A stretch of DNA of 64,000 bases, taken from Tilletiopsis washingtonensis. Its lineage: Eukaryota; Basidiomycota; Exobasidiomycetes; Entylomatales. A program made the translations under genes and the position numbers. The notes beneath the pieces were generated by a model that was not told where the DNA came from, did no database searches, and saw only the letters and a program-made list of their open reading frames with translations. Positions 46,744 to 55,834 of this stretch are shown piece after piece; position 1 is the first letter of the stretch; every line of letters begins with the position of its first letter. The stretch lies in contig NW_020312012.1 of NCBI RefSeq assembly GCF_003144115.1, positions 357,442 through 421,441 on the forward strand. Direction: 5' to 3'.

Positions 46744-47039
46744 CTCGCACTGCGGAGCAGCGCCGCGACGCGCACAGGCAGAGCAGGCGGACGCGCGCTG
46801 GGAGGTGCGTGCGAAGGAGGTCCGGCCAGGCGGAGCGGGCGGTGACGGGTGTGCCCGAGGATGGCGAAGGTGCACTACGGCAACGTGACGGATGGCTCGT
46901 CACGGGCGCAGCGCATGGAGTCGGCCGTGCTGGATGGCGCGTGGTGCGGTGTGCTCGCGCGACACGAGAAGAAAGGAAGAGCAGCGTCGCGGAGCAGCGA
47001 GATGCGGCCGGCGCCTCGAAGGACTGGCGGCCGGACAGG

Positions 47040-47053
47040 GAGAGAGAGAGAGA
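47040..47053 (+). repeat. (GA)7 dinucleotide repeat
   Basis: Seven GA repeats upstream of the cyclin gene, reading as CT repeats on its coding strand. Confidence 0.9.
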
Positions 47054-47175
47054 GACAAGGCGCAGCGAGCCGGAAGTAGCACGTCAAGGAACGGAGACGG
47101 CCTGCTGCGAGACCTCGGGAAAGGGAGAGGGAGAGGAAGAAGGAGAGGAGAGCGTGGTGGGCCAGCAGCCGGCTC

Positions 47176-47189
47176 GAGAGAGAGAGAGA
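47176..47189 (+). repeat. (GA)7 dinucleotide repeat
   Basis: A second run of seven GA repeats about 120 bases from the first, in the same C/T-rich leader region of the cyclin gene. Confidence 0.9.
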
Positions 47190-47853
47190 CGCGTGCCGCT
47201 CCCGTTCCCGTTCCCAGGCGCGTGCAGGCGCAGCACCAGGCAGGCAGACGCGAGAGCGGAGGGCCAGGCCGGCCTGTCGCTGTCTCTGCAGAGGTGCCGC
47301 GGCCGGCCGGCAGAGGCGCAGCGTGAGGTGCAGCACCGCCCTCCGCGGAATCGTCGCGCCTGCGCTGCCGCCTCGCTGCGCCGCCCGTGTCATCTCGCGC
47401 GACGAGGGCACGTGCGTGCTGCTCTCCCTATCGCTGCGCCCGTGCTCGCCGTGTGCTGCTCCTGCGCAGGCAGAAGACCCTGCGGCTGAGCAACCCCGCA
47501 TGGGCACGCCGCATGGAGCAGCTCCGCTCGCCTTCAGCAGCAGCAGCGCCGCTGGAGGTTTTGCGGCGCGAGAGGAGGCGTCCCTCGTGCCCGCACCGAG
47601 CCGCTTCCATGCCCGCCCCGCTGCCGCCGGCAGCTCCTCTGCGCCCGACGATACCTCTCACCAGGCACCAGAGAGCCTCTTTGCAGCGTTGGAATTGGCA
47701 GAGGGCGCGAATTTGGAATACAAGACGGATAAGCGGAGCGGAGCGAGAGACGAGGGAGGGAGGGAGGGGTGCACAAAGGCCCATCGAGGTGTGCGGCACC
47801 TCCGCTTTGCGCTCCTCTCCGAGCATGCCTTCTGCCTTTTGTAGTGTCGCCGT

Positions 47854-50259
47854 CTAGCTCATGTACGTCGCCGCATCGATCTCCTGCGGCAGCGGCGGGA
47901 TCTCGACGCTGAAGCGGCTCTGGATGTCGCTCAGCACGCTCTTGTCCTCCTCGCTCGACGTCATGAGGATGGCCAGGCCCTTGGTGCCGAAGCGGCCAGC
48001 ACGACCGGCGCGGTGCAGCCACTCGTCGGCCGACGTCGGGGCGTCGTACGAGATGGAGAGGTTCACGCGCTCCACGTCGATACCACGGCCGAAGACGTCG
48101 GTGGCTGTGAGGCGAGCGGTGAGCAGATGCCGTGCGCGGGCAACGTCGTGCTACGCACCGACGAGGATGCGCTTCTCGAACTTCTTGAACTGCTGGTACC
48201 GCTCAATGCGCTCCTCCTGCTTCAGTGCGCCGTGCACGCAGATCGACGGGAAGTTGCACTCGATGAGCAGCTGGTTGAGCTGGTTGGCGCGGGCCGTGGA
48301 GCGGACAAAGATGATGACCTGTGGCAGAAGGGCGATGAGCTCCGAGACGCACGTCTTGTGCCGGCTAGCGCACCTGGTTGAAGTCGAGCGAGTCGAGCAG
48401 CTCGTTCAGCTTGCGGTTCTTGGCCGCCTCCTCGAGCTGCACAAAGTACTGCTGCAGGCCGTGCAGCGTGAGCTTGGCGCCGTCGTCGACGTAGATCTCG
48501 AGCGGCTGCGTGCAACAGTCAGCGATGGCGCGAGCTTGGCGTGCGGGCGACCCCACGCACGTTCTGCATGAACTTCTTGCACACGGGCCGGACCTCGGTC
48601 GAGAGCGTGGCTGAGAACATCATGACCTGCTTGTGGTGCGGCGTGGCGCGGAAGATGTCCTGCACGTCGCGGCGCATGTCTGAAGTACAGAGATGCTGTC
48701 AGATGCAGTGAACGACGGAGAGCTTTGCGCGACTGACCAATCTGCTCGAGCATCTTGTCGCACTCGTCGAGAACGAAGTGCTTGACGCCGCCGGCCTTGA
48801 GCGACTTGTCGCGCACGAGGGCGTTCATGCGGCCGGGCGTGCCGACGACAATGTGCGGGCACTTGGTCTTGTCCTTGAGCACGGCCTGGTCGGCCGCGAC
48901 GGGAGTGCCGCCGTAGAAGACCGAGGTGCGCACCTCGGGCATGTACTTGCTGAAGCGCGCGTACTCGTTGCGGATCTGGAACGCCAGCTCGCGCGTGTGG
49001 CACAGCACGATGACGCCCACCTCGCCGTCGACCGGCTCGATCTGCTGCAGCGTGGCGAGCACAAAGACGGCCGTCTTGCCCATGCCCGACTTGGCCTGGC
49101 AAACGAGGTCCATGCCGAGGATCGACTGCGGGATGCACTCCTGCTGCACTGTGTTGCGCGAGATGGGAATGTCAGGCCGGGCCGTAGCGATGCGGTCCAG
49201 ACGCGCAGCTCGACTGACCCTCGGACGGGTGCTCGAAGCCGAGGTCTCCGACGGCACGGAGCAGCTCGGGCTTGAGGAGGAAGTCGCGGAAGCCGGTCGA
49301 GTGAACGCCGGCGTAGGCAGCCTGTGGGAGAGAAGAGGACGCAACGCGGCGACGAGGGGGAAAGAGGAGGAGGGAAAGGGCAGGCGTAAGGATGCTGTTG
49401 ACGGAGTGGGAGGAGCAGCGCGAAGGGACAAGATGGAGCAAGAGCAGTGCGCAGTCGCCGTTGATCGTCGCACCGTCCGCCGATGCGGGCTGCAGCCGTG
49501 CTGGCACTTGCGGCGGGCGTCCTACCAGCCCTCATGCCTATTTGACATCCGACGTGGCAGCACGATGATCGACAAGCTCCGCCAGCTTGACAAAGTGCGC
49601 GCCGGGCTCGCGTCTCGCGGCCATTGCGTCCGAGGAGCCAGACTGCCTGGATGTCTAGCCGCCCGGTCGAGCGCGTCTCGCTGTCCGCCACGAGCGAGCG
49701 CCACAGTGCGTGGCTGGTCGCACGGACGGTCGTGTGCGCCTGGGCTCGCATCGGCGTGCACCGCTCCGCGCGCGGATGGAAGCCCAGCGGCGAGGTTCGG
49801 GCTTCCTATCCAAACGCTGGGCGTGAAAGCGCCATCGTGTACGTGCACCGTGCAAGCTCGCAAGGGCGCCGCCGATGACGCTGCAGCAGCGTGTCGAAGA
49901 GCCGCACGCGGCGCACCATGCACCGCACGGACGAGGTGCGACAGAGAGGAACAGGAGATGCCGGATGTGGAGAGAACTAAGGGCAGGGAAGAAGAATGCT
50001 CGCCTTCTTGTCTCCATCTGCGGGCGCATCGGCAGACGCGGCACCGTCGGCGGCCGAGGCGTCGGTCGCGGCGGCAGCGGCCGGCGTGACGGTGGGCAGC
50101 TCCTCCTCGTAGTCGACAAGGCTGTGGCAGGCGCGGTGTGAGCGGCGTGCTGCAGAGCGGAGAATGGGTGCTGCGCTGCAGGCCGAGGCGGCGCACGACA
50201 GCGGCGCGTCGCCAGCCTGACCCGAGTGTCCGCGGCGATACGCACTCTTCGCCGTCCAT
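47854..50259 (-). CDS. SUB2: DECD-box ATP-dependent RNA helicase SUB2/UAP56
   Basis: Eight exons in order: 50246-50259, 50004-50121, 49219-49321, 48738-49148, 48561-48679, 48374-48505, 48159-48318, 47854-48104; 435 residues. Motifs: Q-region [15 protein letters not shown], motif [17 protein letters not shown], motif II DECDKML, motif III MFSATLS, motif [10 protein letters not shown], motif [19 protein letters not shown] instead of DEAD and the N-terminal LVDYEEELP mark SUB2/UAP56. It acts in spliceosome assembly and, through TREX, in mRNA export. The first coding exon is 14 nt. Intron 2 (49322-50003, 682 nt) is by far the longest in the window and starts with GC, not GT; no GT lies between the last conserved codon and the in-frame stop. 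The gene diverges from CCT6. Confidence 0.94.
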
Positions 50260-50687
50260 GATGACTGGTGGTGTGGGGGGTGAACGGGGCTGGGTGGTGA
50301 GAGAGAGGATGCGGGTGCAGAGCGGGGTGGTCGGCGTGGGATGTGACAGGGGTGACGAAGGAGCACGGAGCACGGACGGTGTGGCGTAGGCGCGCGTCCA
50401 GCCGCACACCGCGGCTCACGCGCGAAGCTCGACGCGCCTTCGCAGCGCAGCGACGGCGAGAGGCGCGCGGCGGGCTGGCAGGGCGGGAGAGGTCACGTGG
50501 CGCGAAGGTTGCGGAAGGCACAGCCAAGGCACGACCAGGACGCGCGCCGCGAGACGCACAGACGCAGCCTCGAAAGCATCTCTCTCTCCGACACCGGCTC
50601 CACCACCTCCGCTCTCGCACCCGGCGCAGCACACCCGTGCATCACAGCGCCAGCCTTCCACGTCGCGCTCCTCGCTCCGCCTGCGCC
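50260..50687. other. Shared divergent promoter, SUB2 and CCT6
   Basis: 428 bases between the two start codons. The CCT6 side is C/T-rich in its last 100 bases. No TATA box is seen. Confidence 0.45.
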
Positions 50688-52834
50688 ATGTCCTCGGCCA
50701 TCGAGCTCATCAACCCGCGCGCCGAGAGCGTGCGGCGCGCACAGGCGCTCGGCGTCAACTGCGCCGGCGCCATGGGCCTCGCCAACGTCGTCAAGTCGAA
50801 CCTGGTGCGCAGCAGCGCGGTGCGGGACATGTGCTGAACGGCGTGCTGACGGCGTGTGTGCGATGCGCAGGGCCCGCGCGGCACGATCAAGATGCTGGTG
50901 CGTGGCAGAGGCGCGAAGGGCGTGCGGGGATCGGACAGCTGACATGCGCTGCAGGTCGATGGCAGCGGCAACCTCACCATGACCAAGGACGGCTGCCGGT
51001 GAGTCGTGCCTGCAGTCTGTGCGTGAAGGCACACCGCTGAGCCCCCTTGCGCGTAGTCTCCTCAAGGAGATGCAGATCCAGAACCCGACGGCCTCGATGA
51101 TTGCGCGCACTGCCGTGGCGCAGGACGACCAGTGCGGCGACGGCACCACGAGCGTCGTGCTGCTCGTCGGCGAGCTGCTCAAGCAGGCTGAGCGCTACAT
51201 CCAGGAGGGCGTGCACCCGCGCGTCATCAGCGAGGGCTTTGAGCTGGCAAAGACGAGCACGCTGAAGGTGAGTTGCACAGCAGCAGGCGCGGGCAGATCG
51301 GCAAGCCGTGGGTTGGCATTGCAGGGCGCAGCTGACGCGCTTGGCGCGCAGTTCCTCGAGACGTACAAGCAGACGCCCGAGCTGGACCGCACGACGCTCA
51401 TCTCTGTGGCGCGCACGTCGCTGTCGACGAAGCTGCACGCCAAGCTTGCAGCGCAGCTCGCAGGCGACGTTGTTGACTCTGTGCTTGCAATCCGGCCGTC
51501 TACGAGCACCAAGATCTCTGCGCCCGCGCCTACGGGCGACAAGAGCGCCGAGAACCCGGCCGAGTGGGAGGTGCGCGACCCCATCGACCTGCACATGGTG
51601 GAGATCATGAAGATGCAGCACCGCCACGAGACGGACACGCAGCTCGTCCGCGGCCTCGTCATGGACCACGGCGCACGCCACGCCGACATGCCGCGCCGCG
51701 TCGAGAACGCATACGTGCTCACGCTCAATGTCAGCCTCGAGTACGAGAAGACGTGAGTCGCATCGCGACCGGCAAGGTGTGTGGCGCGGCGCTGATGCTG
51801 GCCCCTCTCAGCGAGGTCAACTCGAGCTTCTTCTACTCGTCGGCCGAGCAGCGCGAGAAGCTAGTCGAGTCGGAGCGCCGGCACGTCGATGCCAAGCTGA
51901 AGAAGATCATCGAGCTGAAGCAGGCCGTGTGCGATGCGCCGACGGACGGCTCGTCCAGCGAGAAGCCGAAGCAGTTCGTCATCTTCAACCAGAAGGGCAT
52001 CGACCCGCTGTCGCTCGACGTGCTGGCCAAGCACAACATCCTGGCACTGCGCCGCGCCAAGCGCCGCAACATGGAGCGTCTGCAGCTCTGCTGCGGAGGT
52101 GTCGCGCAGAACTCCGTCGACGATCTCTCGCCTGACATTCTCGGCTACGCGGGTCTCGTGTACGAGCACACGCTCGGCGAGGAGAAGTACACGTTTGTCG
52201 AGGAGTGCCGCGAGCCGAAGAGTGTCACGCTGCTCATCAAGGGTGCGTCCTGCGCGCGTTCGCTCTGCCAGCGCTGCTGACCTCCTGCCAGGCCCCAACG
52301 CACACACCATCTCGCAGATCCAAGACGCAGTGCGCGACGGCCTGCGCTCCGTCAAGAATGCGATCGAGGATGCCTCGCTCGTTCCCGGCGGCGGCGCCTT
52401 CCAGATTGCTGCAGCACAGCACCTCGAGGAGCAGACGAAGAAGGCGGCCAAGGGCCGCAGCAAGCTTGGCGTGCAGGCGTTTGCCGATGCGCTCCTCGTC
52501 ATTCCTAAGACGCTGGCTGCCAACGGCGGCTTCGACGTGCAGGATGCCATTGTGGCGCTGCAGGATGAATGCTCGGCCGGCAACGTTGTCGGCCTCGACA
52601 TTCTCACCGGCGAGCCGACGGACGTGGTCACGCAGGGCATCTGGGACAACTACCGCGTCATCCGGCATATGCTGCACAGCGCGTGAGTCGGACGTGTGGG
52701 CTGCGCTGAAAGGATGGCTCCGCTGACTGAGATTTCCGCCCTGCAGCTCCGTCATCGCCACCAACATCCTCGCCGTCGATGAGATCCTGCGGGCGGGCCG
52801 CAGCTCGCTGAAGAGCGAGCAGCCGGGGCCTTGA
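50688..52834 (+). CDS. CCT6: T-complex protein 1 zeta subunit (CCT6)
   Basis: Eight exons (50688-50804, 50871-50897, 50955-50998, 51057-51267, 51352-51752, 51812-52242, 52292-52682, 52747-52834) encode 569 residues. Group II chaperonin landmarks: [20 protein letters not shown], the ATP loop [29 protein letters not shown], and late [17 protein letters not shown] with the [10 protein letters not shown] nucleotide motif. [14 protein letters not shown] and [20 protein letters not shown] are zeta-specific. CCT folds actin, tubulin and other proteins in the cytosol as a double eight-membered ring. Exon 2 is 27 nt. In intron 4 the acceptor at 51351 is chosen over one at 51324 because it joins TLKFLETYKQ as in the family. 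Confidence 0.95.
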
Positions 52835-53248
52835 GAGGCGCCGGAGCAAGCATCAAAGAGGGAGAGAGGCGGAGAGGCGCTGGGAGGCGCATAGGCAATC
52901 ACCATGAGATGCGCACAGCCACTCGCTTTCTCGCAGCCTCGGATGACGCAGAGATGATGATTGGCAGTGGTTGCTCGTGTAGTACACAGGTGCACGAGAG
53001 AGTAGAGAGAGGTAGGGCGGGTGAGGGTTACATGGTGTTCGGGCGGCATTCAGGTGGACTGGGCGGACAGATGGAGATTACGCGACGGCATTGGGTTGAA
53101 GAGCGGCGGGCGACAGCGACGTGACCGAGGAGGAAGAGATTGTATGCGGAGAGACGAGACGGGAGGGAAAGCGAGATTGAGAGCTCGCACGTCGAAGCGA
53201 AGGCACCTGCAAGGCAGAGCTGCAGAGAGCGTGTTGGCGGCGACAGCA
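52835..53248. other. Convergent 3' intergenic region
   Basis: About 410 bases between the stops of CCT6 (+) and the 4E-BP-like gene (-). Purine-rich on the + strand; nothing else is visible. Confidence 0.4.
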
Positions 53249-54122
53249 TCAGATGTCCATGGCGAACTGCTCGCCGCCTGCCTGTGCTCGCGGCGGGCTG
53301 CTGCTGTTGGGCTTTGCAGCCGTCGGCGATGTCGGGCCCGTAGGTCGCTGCGCGGAGATGCCGCTTGGCGCCGTCGAGCCGCCGGCAGATGGGTAGCGGC
53401 GCGAGCTCGGACTGACAGGCCCGCTGAAGTTGAATGCGGAGCCCGGCGAGCGCGGCGTTGCGCCCAGAGGCGAGCGCGAAGCGGGCGGCGAAGAGCCAGC
53501 GGCGCTGCTGCCAGCGCCGATGTTCATGGCGCGGTTGAGAGCGGCAGTGTTGCGCAGACTGCTCTTCTCAGGCGAGCGGCCCAGAGAGGTGCCGGCTGCG
53601 CCGAAGGAGGAGGAGAACGCTGCTGCATCTCCCGAGCCAGGCGAGCGGGAGATCTCAGACGGGATGCCAGAGGCGCCCAGTCCGCGTGGAGGCGTGGCGG
53701 AGAGCGGAGAAGAGGCGAGGGCGAGGAGCTGCTCGCGCGAGTAGACGATGCGCGTGCTGCGAGTGAGGTGTCAGATGGGGGTTCAGGAGTGGCAGGCAGC
53801 GCCGTGGCTGGCAGCGGCCATGCTTGCGAGCATGCGAGAGAGAGCCACGTCCTGCCACAGAGCAGACGCTATCTGGCAGCCCGAGCGCCATGCTCAGGCT
53901 CGCCCACCTCGCTGCACCTATTGCCAGCCAGAGTTCCACTCGCGCGCCCTCCGCAGCCCCTCTGCACCCGTGCTGCGCCCTCACTCACCCGCCGGGCGTG
54001 GTGCCGTAAAGATGTGCGCCTCCCGGCGTCGCCGCGAGGCCGTCGTGGCGGCGGTTGTGCGCGGCTAGCAGCTCCTGCTGCGTGGCGGCGCGCGGACGGA
54101 TGGGCAATGGCGAGGAGGACAT
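53249..54122 (-). CDS. eIF4E-binding protein (4E-BP-like) with TOS motif
   Basis: Two exons in order (53989-54122, 53249-53756) encode 213 residues. The join gives [30 protein letters not shown], then ATPPRGL. From memory, human 4E-BP1 reads [24 protein letters not shown] followed by TKTPPRDLP at the same place. The eIF4E-binding motif YxxxxL-phi is YSREQLL. Both N-terminal TPGG sites (4E-BP1 Thr37/Thr46), the SP site (Ser65) and the TPP site (Thr70) have counterparts. The protein ends GGEQFAMDI, matching the 4E-BP1 TOS motif FEMDI used to dock Raptor. A Ser/Pro-rich linker of ~120 residues makes it longer than the animal proteins (~118-120). Expected role: TORC1-controlled block of cap-dependent translation. 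The single intron is 232 nt. Confidence 0.82.
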
Positions 54123-54820
54123 GGCTGGCTCGGGCGTTGCGGGTGGTGGTGGAGAGGAGGGAAGTGGGGCACGGACGACGCTGATCCCCGAGGTGACGTG
54201 GCCGGCTCGAGATGAGGCTGTGTGGTGCGAGAGATTGCCCGCGTGGTGTGGGTCCAGAGCGGCCTTTGGAGGCGGAGGCGCAGCGAAGCGTCTCGCGGCT
54301 GGCGAGCTGAGCTGGACGCCGCATGCCGAGTGCCGAGGCGGCGCGGCGCGGCGGCGCACGGCGTATCGTGTGGAGCAGAGCAGCGCTATCGCGTGCCAGC
54401 GGCAGCGGCTCACGGCACCCAGCACGCAGCGCTCGCCCTCGTCAGGGGCACCGGCCCGGCGCCAGGCCGTGTTTCTCGGGCCGCCAGCTGGACGTGCTTC
54501 GTCACGCAACGCAGCTCGGCAGTATGCAGCGGCGGCAGCACCTCATCTCGCCCACACCTCGAGGCGCTGAAAGGCGCCGTGGGTGAGCCCGTACCGCTGC
54601 CGGCGTGCGGGGTCGAGTCGAGTGACGCAACGCTGGGCCTCCTCATGCACCGCTGGTCACGTGACCGCGCACGGACGTAGGCGCCTTGCCTCGCCTTGGG
54701 GTCCAGCTCCTGCTCTCCACCTCACCTGCTTCCATCGAGCGTGTCCGCAAGTACGGCTCGCATCGCTCTCGGACAAGGCGTGCACCGGCAGTCTGGCCTC
54801 TGGTGCCCGTAGCGGCAGCC
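54123..54820. other. Shared divergent region, 4E-BP-like gene and DCTN6
   Basis: About 700 bases between the two start codons. No TATA box or family-like open frame is visible. Confidence 0.4.
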
Positions 54821-55699
54821 ATGTCGCGCGAGTGAGCTTGGCTCCGCTTGCCAGAACGCGGCGGCCGCTCTGATGCTCCCACTGCCCACCGCTCCAGAGC
54901 CGCAGCTGCCATCGTCGACAAGCTCACCGTCGGCAGCAAGGTCGTCATCGCCGCCGATGCCGAGCTGCGGTGCGTTGCATGCGCGCGTTCGATGCAGCCT
55001 GCTCAGCTGACAGCTGCGTGCGACTCGACAGAGGCACCATCACCATCGGCAATGGCTGCGTGCTGCATCCTCGCGCCTCCATCGTCGCGCTAGGTGGACC
55101 GGTTCATCTCGGCGCAGACTGCATCGTGGAGGAGAACGTGCGCATTGTCAACCGGCGCAGCGAGGCGCTGATGATCGGCGAGAGCAACTTGTTCGAGGTC
55201 GGCTGCTGTGCGTGCCACGTGCAGCGTGTCGCTTCTCGAGGCATGTGCTGATCAGACCGGAGCAGTCATCGAGGCAGCAGAGATTGGCAGTCACAACACC
55301 TTCGAGCCTCGCTGTTCCGTCGCGAGCTCGGTGCGCATCGGCTCTTATACGTCCGTCGGCGCCACATGCGTCCTTTCCGCATCGCCCGTCTTCCCGGACG
55401 ACGCTGCCGCCATCCTCGCTGAGGCAGAGCACGGCGACGAGGGCGAAGAGGTGCAGGCGGACGCGCCGAGAGAGGAGAGACTGCCCGATCACTCGGTCAT
55501 CTTCGGCACGGGCGCGCAGCCGCAGCGCAGGCTGTGGAGCGGAGAGGGCGTGCAGCAGCAGGCAGCGCTGCATGCGAAGCATCTCGAGTACCTCAGACAA
55601 AGTGAGCTGCACCTCTTCTCGAGCGGCGCTGTACCAGCGACTGATGCTCGCCTCTCCGCAGATATCCCGCAGCAGCATAAGCTGCGAATGATCACGTAG
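54821..55699 (+). CDS. DCTN6: Dynactin subunit 6 (p27, left-handed beta-helix)
   Basis: Five exons (54821-54831, 54898-54969, 55032-55207, 55266-55601, 55662-55699) encode 210 residues. Hexapeptide-repeat coils are visible: VVIAADAELRGTITIGNGCV, HPRASIVALGGPVHLG, MIGESNLFEVGC and IGSHNTFEPRCSV. These match p27 of the dynactin pointed-end complex, which with p25, p62 and Arp11 helps target dynein to cargo. An acidic loop (~120-145) lies after the helix, then the C-terminal helix begins HSVIFGTGAQPQRRLW. The first coding exon is 11 nt (MSRE split), so this start is less certain than the rest. Confidence 0.87.
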
Positions 55700-55834
55700 A
55701 TGCCCCCCCGCTTCTCCGCCATGCGCCGAGCGGCCCAGCCGCGGCTCGACAGAGGTAAGGTAATGAGTGCAGCGTACAAGTACAAGTGAAGATGGGAGGG
55801 GCCGCGTGACGAGGGACCGGATGGGAAGGGCGCG

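Larger units (their letters stand above)
46744..47853. other. Intergenic, long leader/promoter of cyclin gene
   Basis: 1.1 kb between the cyclin start and the SUB2 stop (both minus). On the minus strand it is rich in CTCTC tracts, including two (GA/TC)7 runs, and fits a long C/T-rich leader. No coding region is supported. Confidence 0.45.

Noticed and set aside
51325-51351. Alternative in-frame acceptor in CCT6 intron 4
   Set aside because: Use of the acceptor at 51324 would insert nine residues into TLKFLETYKQ, which is continuous in the family. The downstream acceptor keeps it intact.
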